DNA of 64,000 nt from Desulfopila aestuarii DSM 18488 (lineage in GTDB: Bacteria > Desulfobacterota > Desulfobulbia > Desulfobulbales > Desulfocapsaceae): assembly GCA_945863875.1 (NCBI GenBank), contig CAMBBS010000006.1:1-64000 (forward strand). Reading direction: 5' to 3'. A model generated the notes under the pieces. It ran no database searches and was not told where the DNA came from. It saw nothing but the letters and a program-made list of their open reading frames with translations. How positions within the stretch are numbered: position 1 is the first letter of the stretch; each line of letters opens with the position of its first letter. The translations under genes were made by a program, and so were the position numbers. Shown piece after piece: positions 35,246-44,758 of this stretch.

Positions 35246-36148
35246 TTATACTTTCTGGTTGGTTGCTTTGCCAAGAAGGCCTGATGGTTTGAATATGAGG
35301 ATCAATACCAGCAGGGAAAAGGCAAAGACATCTTCATAATCACTTGAGACATATCCGGTAGCAAAGCTTTCTGTAAGTCCAAGCACAAAGCTGCCGAGGA
35401 CAGCACCGGGAATGGAACCGATTCCACCAAGAACCGCTGCGGTAAATGCTTTGATGCCGGCAATAAATCCAATATAAAAATTTATCTGGCCTATGTGCGA
35501 AGCAATGAGGAGACCACCGATAGCAGCAAGGGCGGAACCGACAATAAAGGTGGCGGAAATTACGTTATTGACATTGATGCCGACTAATGTCGCCATCATC
35601 CTGTCCTGGGCCGTGGCCCGCATTGCTTTACCGATCTTTGTAAATTTTATTACAACGGTAAGCAGCACCATCACCATGACCGTAGTGACGAGGATAGCCA
35701 GATCGGTAGTCCCGACAATATGGGCGATTGGCTCCATAAATTCCCAATCCGGAATGAGTGTCGGAAAGGGGAGAAAATCGGAGGTCTGGGCAAGCAAAAC
35801 GTAATTTTGCAGAAAAATCGACATGCCGATCGCACTGATAAGCGGTGACAGCCTGGGAGCATGCCGCAGTGGTTTGTAGGCGATCTTCTCAATAGTATAG
35901 CCATAGGAGCTTGACCATACTACCGCGGCCAGCCCTGCAATTATAACGATGGAAAAAAGGGGAAAACCATAAATTGAGAGCACCGTGGCGACAATAAAAG
36001 CAGTGAACGCTCCTATCATATAGATTTCGCCGTGGGCAAAGTTAATGAGGCCGATAATGCCGTAGACCATTGTGTAGCCCAGAGCAATGAGCGCATAAAT
36101 GGAGCCTCTGGTCAAGCCGCTAAAAAAGAGTTCAATAAAATAGTCCAT
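35246..36148 (-). CDS. livH: branched-chain amino acid ABC transporter permease LivH
   Basis: The 300-residue permease has eight or so TM helices. The N-terminal block SGLTRGSIYALIALGYTMVYGI and GLINFAHGEIYMIGAF are diagnostic of LivH, as is the late ATAQDRMMATLVGINVNNVI loop that contacts the ATPase. ATG 36148 matches the family start; nine more in-frame codons lie upstream. A terminator-like hairpin separates it from livK, so its expression is probably lower than that of the binding protein. Confidence 0.95.
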   Translation of the reverse strand: MDYFIELFFSGLTRGSIYALIALGYTMVYGIIGLINFAHGEIYMIGAFTAFIVATVLSIYGFPLFSIVIIAGLAAVVWSSSYGYTIEKIAYKPLRHAPRLSPLISAIGMSIFLQNYVLLAQTSDFLPFPTLIPDWEFMEPIAHIVGTTDLAILVTTVMVMVLLTVVIKFTKIGKAMRATAQDRMMATLVGINVNNVISATFIVGSALAAIGGLLIASHIGQINFYIGFIAGIKAFTAAVLGGIGSIPGAVLGSFVLGLTESFATGYVSSDYEDVFAFSLLVLILIFKPSGLLGKATNQKV

Positions 36149-36162
36149 ACCTGCATAAAAAA

Positions 36163-36203
36163 ATATCTGAAGCAAACAAACACCGAATGTTCACTTCAGA
36201 TAT
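36163..36203 (-). terminator. attenuator hairpin between livK and livH
   Basis: ATATCTGAAG (36163-36172) and CTTCAGATAT (36194-36203) are a perfect inverted repeat with a 21-base loop. Read on the minus strand, the second arm runs into a seven-T tract before the livH start. This is an intrinsic-terminator layout inside an operon, expected to let some RNA polymerase through and to protect the livK message from 3' decay. Confidence 0.7.
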
Positions 36204-36225
36204 TAAGAGGTTAAAAAAAATGGTG

Positions 36226-37356
36226 TTATTTGACTACAATATAGCTGCCGTTTTCTACAACATACATTGAGAATCCCACCCCGATTGCGTCACCATTCTT
36301 ATCAAAGTTGATATCTCCAACCGGAGTAGCAACTTTTTCCGTCTGAAGAACTTTTTTCAGGTCTTCAAGTTTGGTTGAATCGGCTTTTTCGATAGCATTC
36401 AGCATAGCCACGGTCGCCGCGTACGCGCCTTCAAAGAAGGCACCGGGATCGCTGCCAAAGGCTGCCTTATGTGCCGCTTTTGCTTCAGCAGCCATGGGAT
36501 TGCTGGAGTTGTCCTGAGGACCTGCGGCATAGACGCCTTCCGCTGCGTCTCCGGCAACCTTAATAAAGGTATCGTCTTTTACGCCGTCATCTGAAACAAA
36601 TTTTGTCTTCAGACGTTTTTTCTTCATGATGGTAACGATTTTTGAAGCCTCTGGATGGTAGCCACCGAAGACAACAACTTCCGCACCTGATTGTTTGATT
36701 TTCTGGACGATGGCGGAATAATCCATGGCGCCGGGGGTAATGCCCTCAAAAAGAACAACCTCACCTTTTCCGGTTTGTTCGACGTGTTTCTTGGCGCCTT
36801 CGGCAAGCGGTTTACCATAGTCACCTTTATCGTGGATAATAGCGATCTTACTGAGGCCGAGTTTATTGATGGCAAAATCGATCATAGCCGGTGATTGGGC
36901 GGCATTAGGAGCAATTGTCCTGAAAAAGTTCGGATAGTCGCCACTTAGGGTCAACTCGTCACTGGTCGCGGATGGGGACATGACCAATATCCCCGACTCT
37001 TTGTAGATCGGCATCGCCGCAATAGTTGCACCGGAACAGATATGTCCAAGGACAACTTCAACTCCGTCCGAGACAAGCTTGGTTGCCGTATTGGTTGAAA
37101 TTTCAGGTTTGCAGACATCATCTTCAACGAGCATTTCTACCATTTTGCCGTTGATTCCGCCGTTGGCATTCACTTTGTCAATAACAAGCTTGGCGGCATT
37201 GACTGAAGGGAGTCCATAGGACGCAAGGTCGCCACTGTGGGGGCCTGCCACACCGAACTTAATTGTATCTCCTGCCACACCAAGTGCCGGTGCCGACAGA
37301 GCTAACAGAACACAAGCGGCGGTTGAAAGTAATTTACCACTCAGATTATACTTCAT
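36226..37356 (-). CDS. livK: branched-chain amino acid ABC transporter substrate-binding protein
   Basis: The 376-residue periplasmic protein starts with a Sec signal (basic MKYNLSGK, hydrophobic LLSTAACVLLALSAPAL, AxA-like cleavage near GVAG). The mature part shows the Leu/Ile/Val-binding pattern: IKFGVAGPHSGDLASYG, then EDDVCKPEISTNTATKLV, and the LGHICSGATIAAMPIYKE hinge region. The ATG at 37356 follows GGAGGAAG. It leads the liv operon, with the attenuating hairpin after its stop. Confidence 0.93.
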   Translation of the reverse strand: MKYNLSGKLLSTAACVLLALSAPALGVAGDTIKFGVAGPHSGDLASYGLPSVNAAKLVIDKVNANGGINGKMVEMLVEDDVCKPEISTNTATKLVSDGVEVVLGHICSGATIAAMPIYKESGILVMSPSATSDELTLSGDYPNFFRTIAPNAAQSPAMIDFAINKLGLSKIAIIHDKGDYGKPLAEGAKKHVEQTGKGEVVLFEGITPGAMDYSAIVQKIKQSGAEVVVFGGYHPEASKIVTIMKKKRLKTKFVSDDGVKDDTFIKVAGDAAEGVYAAGPQDNSSNPMAAEAKAAHKAAFGSDPGAFFEGAYAATVAMLNAIEKADSTKLEDLKKVLQTEKVATPVGDINFDKNGDAIGVGFSMYVVENGSYIVVK

Positions 37357-37535
37357 CTCTTCCTCCCTCAAAGTTATTGATTAAATTATCTCTCTCTTTG
37401 GTGATCTCCTCAAAAATCCCTAAGAAAAGAGTGAGCATATGCTACGAAGTCATGATATTAGTCTTTTACTGTACATTTCGCAAAATCTCAAGGTGGATAC
37501 GTCCTCTTCAGTAATCAATTTCATTACAAAAAGCC

Positions 37536-38627
37536 ATGTCAAAAGGTTTGGAGCTTCTTTTTTTCCTTGGCCGTCCTTTCGCGCCCCTCTACAGTACCGT
37601 GATGAAAGCACGGGAAAAACTGTATCTATCAGGGGCATTGCGTCGGCATGAACTATCGATTCCGGTTATTTCCGTCGGCAATCTCGTTCTCGGCGGCAGC
37701 GGCAAAACCCCCACTGTACAACATCTCACCAGACTGTTGTCTGCAAATGGCTATCATCCCGCAATTGTCAGCAGAGGATATGGAGGTAAGGCCGGGCAGG
37801 CGGTCAATATTGTCTCCGACGGTAAAAAGATATTTCTTACCGCGCTTCTCGCCGGTGATGAACCGTATCTGCTCGCTGAATCTTTACCCGGGGTCCCTGT
37901 ATTAACCGGAACCCGGCGTATTATCCCCTGTCGCCAGGCAATTGATCAATTTTCCAGTGATGTGATAATTCTTGACGATGGGTTCCAGCATCTTGGCGTA
38001 ACAAGAGACATTGATATTGTCCTTTTTGATGGCACCGCCCTTGCCGGAAACAGTCGTGTCTTCCCCGGGGGACCCTTGCGCGAACCAATTTCGGCACTGT
38101 GTCGCTGTCATGCCTTTCTCTTGACGGGACAGACAAAGGCGAACCAGGAAAATACGAGAAAATTTTCCGAACTTTTACAACAAAAATTTCCGGAAAGACC
38201 GGTGTTCATATCAAAGCTAAGCACTTCTCGACTTCAGGGACCGGACGGTACCGTCGTAAAAAAACATGTCACGCATAAACATTTTGGGTTTTGCGGCATT
38301 GCCAACCCTTCCAGGTTCGAAAAATCTCTTACCGATCTCGGTATACAGCTTAGGGCTTTTCAAGCATTCAAAGATCATGTTCAATACAGTCAGGCCATGG
38401 TCGCAAATATTTGTCAAAAAGCCGTCGACTCCGGCGCGACAAGTTTGGTGACAACAGAAAAGGATTTTGTGAAACTCCGCAGTCTTTCCCTACAGCTTCC
38501 TCTCTATGTCCTGCATATTGAACATGAGGTGGATGAATTCTTTGACCGCTTTATTCTTGATTCATTAAAAAACAGAGTAAAATCATCCGCGGCCGAAAGA
38601 CGTGAGCCTGCCCGGGATGTGTGTTAA
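37536..38627 (+). CDS. lpxK: tetraacyldisaccharide 4'-kinase
   Basis: LpxK phosphorylates the 4' position of the lipid A disaccharide at the inner membrane. The 363 residues include an N-terminal membrane-associated helix, Walker A NLVLGGSGKTP, RGYGGK, the GDEPYLLAE motif and the DDGFQH Walker B-like catalytic stretch. The length is slightly above the E. coli protein. It lies divergent to livK and 180 bp before lpxC on the same strand. Confidence 0.93.
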   Translation: MSKGLELLFFLGRPFAPLYSTVMKAREKLYLSGALRRHELSIPVISVGNLVLGGSGKTPTVQHLTRLLSANGYHPAIVSRGYGGKAGQAVNIVSDGKKIFLTALLAGDEPYLLAESLPGVPVLTGTRRIIPCRQAIDQFSSDVIILDDGFQHLGVTRDIDIVLFDGTALAGNSRVFPGGPLREPISALCRCHAFLLTGQTKANQENTRKFSELLQQKFPERPVFISKLSTSRLQGPDGTVVKKHVTHKHFGFCGIANPSRFEKSLTDLGIQLRAFQAFKDHVQYSQAMVANICQKAVDSGATSLVTTEKDFVKLRSLSLQLPLYVLHIEHEVDEFFDRFILDSLKNRVKSSAAERREPARDVC

Positions 38628-38668
38628 AAAAACTGTACTTTTGTGGGAATCGTGTTATTTTTAACACA
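38620..38668. repeat. 11-bp inverted repeat after lpxK
   Basis: TGTGTTAAAAA (38620-38630, starting inside the last codons of lpxK) pairs with TTTTTAACACA (38658-38668). A shorter alternative hairpin GTGTTA/TAACAC (38652-38667) is nested within it. Either fold could end the lpxK transcript, or the two could switch. No long T-run follows beyond the arms. Confidence 0.4.
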
Positions 38669-38807
38669 GCAAGAGACAGCATGTGCTTGTGCGTTTAATT
38701 TTCTAATCATTTTATATCATTACTTTTTTTGCTTATTTTCATTAGTCCGGCGCACGGTACAAAAATTGCAACAATAGGTAGAAAATCTTCTTCTATGGGG
38801 AATCACT

Positions 38808-39797
38808 ATGTCTTTACCTATTGATCCATATCAATATACATTAAAAAAATCGGTGAGTTGTTGTGGCGTGGGCTTGCACTCGGGCCGAACCGTCAACCTG
38901 TCGATCAAACCGGCACCGGTTAATAACGGTATCCGTTTTTTCCGTGCTGACATGGCCGGCAGTTGCCATATTCAGGCCTATATGGACAAAGTTGTTGATA
39001 CGCAACTGGCAACGACCCTCGGCAATGAACATTTCAGGATCTCTACCACGGAACATCTGCTGGCCGCCCTGCATGGATTTGGTATTGATAATGCTGATAT
39101 TGAGTTGGATTCAGCTGAAATACCAATCATGGATGGCAGTGCCGAGCCGTTTTTCAATATGCTGAAAGCAACCGGCAAGAAAAAACAAAAAGGGCTGAGA
39201 AAAATACTGCGCATCACAAAACCTGTATGCTATGTCGAAGGTGACAAGCGCCTGACCATTTCTCCCTACAATGGTTTTAAGGTGACCGGAGAAATATGTT
39301 TTGATGACACCTTGATCAAAAAGCAAAAATATACCTTTGATCTCGTCGCCGATCGATTTGGTGATGAAATAGCCCGAGCGAGAACATTCGGCTACGTGGA
39401 ACAGGTCGAGGAACTGTGGGCTAACGGCCTGGCACTTGGCAGTTCACTTGCAAATGTCATAGCTATCCACTGGAACCGCAAATCAGTACTGAATGAAGAC
39501 GGATTGCGATATCATGATGAGTTTATCAGGCATAAGGTGCTCGACCTTGTCGGTGATCTGGCCCTTTTAGGCTACCCGATACTGGGCCATGTGGAAGCAT
39601 ACAAAGCCGGACATGCACAACATCTAGGACTGATGCAGGTTATTGCGGCCTCGCCGGAATGTTGGGAAATTGTTGAAATGAAGAAGAATGGCGCCGACGC
39701 GGTCTTGCAGCATGTGGCCTCAAGATCAAAGGCTGCCAGTGATGCCCTGATGCCGCTTTTCAATTGCAAGCCTATGCATTCAGCCACCACCGCCTAG
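38808..39797 (+). CDS. lpxC: UDP-3-O-acyl-N-acetylglucosamine deacetylase
   Basis: LpxC carries out the committed step of lipid A synthesis and is a zinc deacetylase in the cytoplasm. The 329-residue protein shows [19 protein letters not shown], the zinc histidine in [12 protein letters not shown], the DGSAEPFF motif, and [15 protein letters not shown] containing the second histidine and the aspartate. The last 26 bases overlap the 3' end of yjbQ on the other strand, so these genes converge with overlapping codons. Confidence 0.95.
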   Translation: MSLPIDPYQYTLKKSVSCCGVGLHSGRTVNLSIKPAPVNNGIRFFRADMAGSCHIQAYMDKVVDTQLATTLGNEHFRISTTEHLLAALHGFGIDNADIELDSAEIPIMDGSAEPFFNMLKATGKKKQKGLRKILRITKPVCYVEGDKRLTISPYNGFKVTGEICFDDTLIKKQKYTFDLVADRFGDEIARARTFGYVEQVEELWANGLALGSSLANVIAIHWNRKSVLNEDGLRYHDEFIRHKVLDLVGDLALLGYPILGHVEAYKAGHAQHLGLMQVIAASPECWEIVEMKKNGADAVLQHVASRSKAASDALMPLFNCKPMHSATTA

Positions 39798-40287
39798 ATT
39801 TGCTGCTTTTCTTGCTTGTCTCTCCTCTTGCTGCCTGCACGGGTTGACAAGAAGAAGAGAGCGAACAGAACGACTGTTCACCGATAATTTTTACCAGAAC
39901 GCGCTTTTTTCGTTTTCCATCAAATTCACCGCAGAAAATCTGTTCCCAGGTACCAAAATGGAGTTTTCCCCTGGTGACGGCGCCGGCTTCCCGGCCCATG
40001 ATCTGCCTTTTGAGGTGGGCGTCGGCATTATCTTCATAGCCGTTGTGAGCATACTGCTGTATGGGTTGGTGGGGAGTTCGTTTTTCAAGCCATGTTTCGT
40101 AGTCCTGGTGGAGACCCGTTTCGTCGTCGTTAATAAAGACCGAAGCGGTTATATGCATTGCATTACAAAGCAATAAACCTTCCTTTATCCCACTTTCAGC
40201 CAGACACCTTGCAACATCTGCGGTGATATTGATAAATGCCCTTCTGGTTGGAACTTCAAAATGTAGCTCTTTTGCATATGTTTCCAT
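39772..40287 (-). CDS. YjbQ family protein (UPF0047)
   Basis: The first 140 residues match the YjbQ fold: [20 protein letters not shown], the [20 protein letters not shown] motif with conserved histidine, the [12 protein letters not shown] segment, and [23 protein letters not shown]. Members show weak thiamine-phosphate synthase activity; the true role is unclear. The usual family length is about 135-140 residues. Here a 30-residue Ser/Lys/Arg tail is added, reading into the antisense of the lpxC end, probably after loss of the original stop. Confidence 0.8.
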   Translation of the reverse strand: METYAKELHFEVPTRRAFINITADVARCLAESGIKEGLLLCNAMHITASVFINDDETGLHQDYETWLEKRTPHQPIQQYAHNGYEDNADAHLKRQIMGREAGAVTRGKLHFGTWEQIFCGEFDGKRKKRVLVKIIGEQSFCSLSSSCQPVQAARGETSKKSSKSRRWWLNA

Positions 40288-40668
40288 ACAACTACCTATC
40301 GGTTAATATTGACAAAACGAGGTGGGCGAGTCCATTTTGCCCCCTTTGTCACATGCTGACAGACGCTCTCTCTCGGGTCTTTTTATTCATCTAGGTAAAT
40401 GATATTTATGGAAAATAAGCATTTCCACGCCCGGTTGATAAACATTCCTATCAGTTGGAACTAAGCGTTGACGCCTCATGGAAATGATGTATATTAAAAG
40501 GCCGGGCACTATTTTTCCTGCCATTCACGTGGTTAGGAATTTTAAGTGAATCATCAGAACTGCAGTGAATATTGTTGTTTTTCCTTTGTACTGGACAAGA
40601 AGAGGAGGAGTACCGGCTGCAGGCTGCTGAGTTTAACGTGCATACCGAAAAATACAGGAGAAAAGACG
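40288..40668. other. divergent intergenic region yjbQ / SleB-like
   Basis: A 381-bp divergent control region. It holds a sigma-70-like promoter for the hydrolase gene at 40468-40495. Upstream in-frame codons (from 40546) carry no domain and no ribosome site, so I treat them as leader. No RNA gene is recognised. Confidence 0.5.
40468..40495 (+). promoter_or_regulatory. sigma-70-like promoter of the SleB-like hydrolase gene
   Basis: TTGACG and TATATT are separated by 16 bases, close to consensus. The start of RNA would be near 40502, leaving a leader of about 165 nt before ATG 40669. Confidence 0.5.
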
Positions 40669-41031
40669 ATGACATTACTTGAAGGCCTTTTATGGCTCAC
40701 CCTCAATGTATATCATGAAGCTCGGTCGGAACCGGAAATCGGCCAGGTCGCTGTGGCCTTTGTCACTTTAAATCGAGCCAATGAAAAACACCGGCCAATT
40801 AAGGAAATAGTACAGGAACCGTACCAATTCAGCTGGACCTTTCAGAAAGAATCATATCTCCCGGATGACCCGAAGGCATTTCTGGCATGCATGAAATCAG
40901 TGTATATAGCCCTGCAGACCAAGGATTTCACACAGGGAGCAACGCATTACCATCTGGACAGCGTTACCCCTTACTGGTCGAGTGAATTTACCTACCTTGA
41001 GCAATACGGCTCACATAAATTCTATAAATAG
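40669..41031 (+). CDS. small SleB-type cell wall hydrolase
   Basis: The 120-residue protein is little more than the SleB/CwlJ catalytic domain: an N-terminal NVYHEARSEPEIGQVAVAFV block with the catalytic glutamate, LNRANEKHRPIKEIVQEPYQFSW, and GATHYHLDSVTPYWS near the end. The family cleaves peptidoglycan. There is no signal peptide and no wall-binding domain, so export is unexplained; phages and some Gram-negatives carry similar minimal forms. ATG 40669 is chosen for its AGGAG site. Confidence 0.8.
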   Translation: MTLLEGLLWLTLNVYHEARSEPEIGQVAVAFVTLNRANEKHRPIKEIVQEPYQFSWTFQKESYLPDDPKAFLACMKSVYIALQTKDFTQGATHYHLDSVTPYWSSEFTYLEQYGSHKFYK

Positions 41032-41107
41032 CTCAGGCAAAAAAAGCCCGTTGAACAGCAATTTCCCCATCCCGTGTCCAGACGTTCAGTGCGGTTTTGA
41101 TCTTTAT

Positions 41108-42310
41108 CTATACCTTTTGAGCATCCTTCAGGGCCCCGCACATGCCTGAGAGCCTTTCGTCTGACATTTTTATTGCGACAGGATAGACAAGAGTCCTCTC
41201 CAAAAGGGCCGCCGATTGCGGCAAGAATTGAGGATCGTAGACTATTCTTCTTTTGCCGTACGGTTCCGAGAACGGATAGCCGGATTTTGTCAGCGTCTTC
41301 CCGCCAAGCAAGTGTTCCCATTTCGGATAAAAATGCCAGCTGTTTTCGGCAAAGTTGATCGCCCCGTGGCCACTTTTTCTGAGCGATGCATTCACCCGTT
41401 GACAATGTTCACGATCCTGCAGGGTGAAGCTTAAGAAAGTCGCTGAATCACCGTCTGCATCGACGAGTTCCCGAAAGACAACCCCGGGGATTCCAGCTGC
41501 TGCGTGCATGAGAATCGCTTTGTTTTTTTGTTGTGCGGCAACAATGCCGTCGAGTTTTGCCAGCTGCGCCAGGCCTATTGCCCCCTGAAGTTCCATCATG
41601 CGATAGTTGGAGCCGACAAATCGTCTCCCCTCTCCGCCCCGGGCCCCGGGATTCACTTTGTGGTCGTGTCCATGGTCATGATATTCCGACATGGCCCGCC
41701 AGAGCGCGACATCATCGGTTATAATCATCCCCCCTTCACCGGTGGTGATCGTCTTGACGGCGTCAAAAGAAAAGGTCCCGCAGGTACCAAAAGTCCCAAG
41801 GTGCTGCCCTTTGATTCGCCCACCAGCCGCCTGGGCCGTGTCTTCAATAACCTCGAGGCCGTGTTGTTTGGCGATAGCGGTTATTTCTTCGATCCTGGCC
41901 TGGGCTCCAAGCATATGGACAGGAATGATGCATTTTGTCTTCGAGGTGATTTTCTTTTTCAAGTCCTCCGGATCCATATTTAAGGTGGCGTCAACCTCAG
42001 TAAAGACCGGCAGGGCGCCGACTTCAAGAATTGCCTCCCAGGTAGCGACAAAGGTAAATCCCTGGGTAATCACCTCATCTCCGGGACCTATCCCTAAGGC
42101 CGTCAGGGCGACTTTCAAGGCGGCGGTTCCGGATGTTACCGCCTGCGCCTGGTTTGCCCCGCAGTACCTGGCGAATTTTTCCTCAAATTCCCTCACCTTG
42201 AAAACGTTTTTGCGCTGTTCATTGAATTCATAACGAAAGAGAACCCCCGTGTCGAGAACATCCATGATCTCTTTCTTTTCCTCTTCCCCGAATATTTCAA
42301 ATCCCGGCAT
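41108..42310 (-). CDS. kdnA: 8-amino-3,8-dideoxy-manno-octulosonate transaminase (KdnA-like)
   Basis: This is a PLP enzyme of the DegT/DnrJ/EryC1 sugar aminotransferase class, 400 residues. Beyond the class motifs (SGTAALKVAL, IEDTAQAAGG, SFDAVKTITTGEGGMI with the PLP lysine), it has KdnA features: a MPGFEIFGEEEKKE start, VLFRYEFNEQR, YHDHGHDH, the NYRMMELQGAIGLAQL block and ENSWHFYPKWEH. KdnA with KdnB replaces the C8 hydroxyl of Kdo by an amino group before CMP activation. KdnB is not in the window. Neighbouring lpx genes fit an LPS role. A different sugar aminotransferase cannot be ruled out. Confidence 0.72.
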   Translation of the reverse strand: MPGFEIFGEEEKKEIMDVLDTGVLFRYEFNEQRKNVFKVREFEEKFARYCGANQAQAVTSGTAALKVALTALGIGPGDEVITQGFTFVATWEAILEVGALPVFTEVDATLNMDPEDLKKKITSKTKCIIPVHMLGAQARIEEITAIAKQHGLEVIEDTAQAAGGRIKGQHLGTFGTCGTFSFDAVKTITTGEGGMIITDDVALWRAMSEYHDHGHDHKVNPGARGGEGRRFVGSNYRMMELQGAIGLAQLAKLDGIVAAQQKNKAILMHAAAGIPGVVFRELVDADGDSATFLSFTLQDREHCQRVNASLRKSGHGAINFAENSWHFYPKWEHLLGGKTLTKSGYPFSEPYGKRRIVYDPQFLPQSAALLERTLVYPVAIKMSDERLSGMCGALKDAQKV

Positions 42311-42342
42311 CAGTCACTCCTTGAATGCAGTATTTTTATTTT

Positions 42343-42386
42343 ATAACATTATGTTATCTTTATAAGATATCTTGATGCACTCGCAA
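42343..42386 (-). promoter_or_regulatory. promoter and palindromic operator of kdnA
   Basis: On the minus strand TTGCGA (42381-42386) and TATAAA (42359-42364) are 16 bases apart. Directly downstream lies the palindrome ATAACAT-T-ATGTTAT (42343-42357), covering the expected RNA start. That is a classic repressor position. The regulator is unknown. Confidence 0.5.
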
Positions 42387-42483
42387 AAATTCGGGTTTCA
42401 AAAAGGCGAAGCCGTTGTAAGAAAATTGAAACACCAAAGCCAATGAAGAATTTTTACGAGCCATCGTAACGAAAGTTCTGAGA

Positions 42484-43179
42484 TTACAGCCGTGCCTTTA
42501 AGCGAGCAATTTTCGCATTAATCTCCGCTTGCATCTGTGAAATAGCGGGGTCATCACCCAGCGAGAGAAGAAAGTTATTGTAGATGGCGACCGCCTTTTC
42601 ATTATTGCCTTGTGCTTCCTCGATTCTTCCCATCCCCGTATAGGCCACCTGTTCAAAACCCTTGATGTCTTTTAAAACATCGTACTGATTAAAGGCCTCC
42701 TGGTAACGTTTTGCTCCTTCCAGGGACTGTGCCAGGCTAAAAATGACCAACGGGTAGAGGGGAGATGACGTCTTTACGTCAGGCAGGATGGCTTGATATT
42801 GTTTTGATGCCTCATCGAACAAGCCTTTTTTCATATCAAGATGAGCAAGTTCGACCCGGGCCCAGCGGGCCGAAGAAGTGCTGCCGTATTTATCGGCCAC
42901 GGCGCGGAGGGCATCGGCTCGTCCGGCCTCTTCGCTCTGCAGCGCGAGGGACAGGGACGACGAAGCCTCTTCTCTTGTTCTTTCACGATAGGAGCCGTAC
43001 AGCGACCAGAAAACCACGGCGATAACGACGATCGCTATGCCAAGCTGAATGAGTCGTTGATTGATCCGGATGAAGTCGATAACTTTAGGTGGAAGGTTAA
43101 AATGTTCCAAAAGTCCTTCAACCTTGTCCATATTTGTTTCGGCAGACAGCTTTTTATCAAACGCACTCTCACTGGCCAT
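42484..43179 (-). CDS. single-pass membrane TPR protein, YfgM-like
   Basis: The 231 residues have a cytosolic N-terminus (about 45 residues), one TM helix (about 47-65, LIQLGIAIVVIAVVFWSLYG) and a periplasmic helical-repeat region (SARWARVELAHLDMKKGLFDEA, SLAQSLEGAKRYQEAFNQYD, GRIEEAQGNNEKAVAIY). This is the layout of YfgM, a partner of the SecYEG-associated chaperone PpiD. The operon partners usual for yfgM (bamB, der, hisS) are absent here, so only a general scaffold role is supported. Confidence 0.65.
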   Translation of the reverse strand: MASESAFDKKLSAETNMDKVEGLLEHFNLPPKVIDFIRINQRLIQLGIAIVVIAVVFWSLYGSYRERTREEASSSLSLALQSEEAGRADALRAVADKYGSTSSARWARVELAHLDMKKGLFDEASKQYQAILPDVKTSSPLYPLVIFSLAQSLEGAKRYQEAFNQYDVLKDIKGFEQVAYTGMGRIEEAQGNNEKAVAIYNNFLLSLGDDPAISQMQAEINAKIARLKARL

Positions 43180-43315
43180 GCGGTTTACCTCCTGGTAATT
43201 TTTATGTTATGGTGCCATATCATATACAGTAATAAACCGGACAATATAATATATAGCGGTATGTCTGTCCATGCGTAATGCCCCTTTACTTTCTCTTGTT
43301 GAATTAAAAAAGACC

Positions 43316-44758
43316 ATGAACACATTAGAAACAGAGCCTGTCCTCACCGTCAGCCAGTTAACCCGTTCCATCAAAAATATTCTTGAGTCTCAATATCGTT
43401 TCATCAGGATCAGCGGTGAAATTTCTAATTTCAAAATGCCCTACTCAGGGCACTCCTATTTTACATTGAAAGATGCTTCCGCCCAGATACGCGCGGTACT
43501 TTTCAAGCAGCAGAAACGCTTTGTCGAGATGCCCCTGCAGGACGGTCAGCATGTTATCTGTTTTGGCAGAATTTCGGTCTATGAACCGCGTGGCGAATAT
43601 CAGATCATCGTCGATTCGGTGGAACTTTTTGGCACGGGTATGCTGCAGAAAGCCTTTGAACAGTTAAAAATGAAATTGTTTGAAAAAGGCTATTTTTCGG
43701 AAGAAACAAAAAAAAGTCTGCCGCCTTATCCCGCTAAAATAGTGGTCATTTCTTCCCCAACCGGTGCCGCACTGCAGGATTTTTTAAAAATCGTCAGAAT
43801 CCGCCAGTCACCGATTCACATCCAGATTCTTCCCGTCAGGGTCCAGGGCAAAGATGCCGCCGGGGAAATAGCCAAGGCTCTCCAGACGGCGAATAGTCTT
43901 GAGCAGGTTGACAGTATTGTTTTGTGCCGGGGTGGCGGTTCACTCGAGGATCTCTGGGCCTTCAATGAGGAGGTTGTGGCCGAGGCTATCCATCGATCGG
44001 CTATTCCGGTCGTCACCGGCATCGGCCATGAGGTTGATTTTACCATTGCCGACTTCTGCGCGGATTTTCGCTGCCCTACCCCGACCGGTGCAGCAGAAAA
44101 ACTGGTCCCCGACGCCGGCACCCTGCGCCGGCACCTGATTGTTCTGCAGACGGGTTTGTTGACCAGGATGCAGCGAAAATTGTCGTTTCTCGACCAGCGT
44201 CTGCGACACAGTATCCGAATGCTCGGAAACATGAGCAATCTCTTTCGGGATTCGGCATTACGACTGCAGTTAAGCCGGTCGTATCTGCTTCAGGCCCTAG
44301 AGAAGAATCTTGTCGCGAGAGAAAAAAAATTGGCGTCCTGGCTGCGCAGACTGCAGGCACAAGCCCCGTCGAGCCGTATTGCCCTGCAGGAAAGGCATCT
44401 GCATTTTTTAACCACGCAATTACGAAATCATATAGAGCGCATACTTGAACGAAAACAGATGGCTCTTGCCGAACAGGCGACTCTTTTACACAGCGTCAGT
44501 CCCCTTGCCACCCTCGGCAGAGGCTATTCAATCGTCAGAAAATTCAACGAAAAAGACCAGTCATACCAGCTGATCACCACGTCGACCGACACAGAAATCG
44601 GAGATGAGCTCAATATTCTTCTCCACAAAGGGCAACTCGATTGTATCGTCAAACAAAAGAAAGAGCGAAAAGCTTACGCTCAGATATCGACAAAGGACAA
44701 TTCAGCGCACCCTTCAGGCCGGGGCACCGGCGGCCCGAAGGGTACAAAAGATGCTTAG
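43316..44758 (+). CDS. xseA: exodeoxyribonuclease VII large subunit
   Basis: XseA is the catalytic subunit of the single-strand nuclease ExoVII. The N-terminal OB fold ([39 protein letters not shown]) leads into the nuclease core with [27 protein letters not shown]-like [30 protein letters not shown], and the C-terminal coiled coil ending [13 protein letters not shown] 43316 places the OB fold at the usual distance from the start; an ATG at 43271 would add 15 residues. The small subunit XseB is not found nearby. The last four bases overlap ndk convergently. Confidence 0.93.
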   Translation: MNTLETEPVLTVSQLTRSIKNILESQYRFIRISGEISNFKMPYSGHSYFTLKDASAQIRAVLFKQQKRFVEMPLQDGQHVICFGRISVYEPRGEYQIIVDSVELFGTGMLQKAFEQLKMKLFEKGYFSEETKKSLPPYPAKIVVISSPTGAALQDFLKIVRIRQSPIHIQILPVRVQGKDAAGEIAKALQTANSLEQVDSIVLCRGGGSLEDLWAFNEEVVAEAIHRSAIPVVTGIGHEVDFTIADFCADFRCPTPTGAAEKLVPDAGTLRRHLIVLQTGLLTRMQRKLSFLDQRLRHSIRMLGNMSNLFRDSALRLQLSRSYLLQALEKNLVAREKKLASWLRRLQAQAPSSRIALQERHLHFLTTQLRNHIERILERKQMALAEQATLLHSVSPLATLGRGYSIVRKFNEKDQSYQLITTSTDTEIGDELNILLHKGQLDCIVKQKKERKAYAQISTKDNSAHPSGRGTGGPKGTKDA

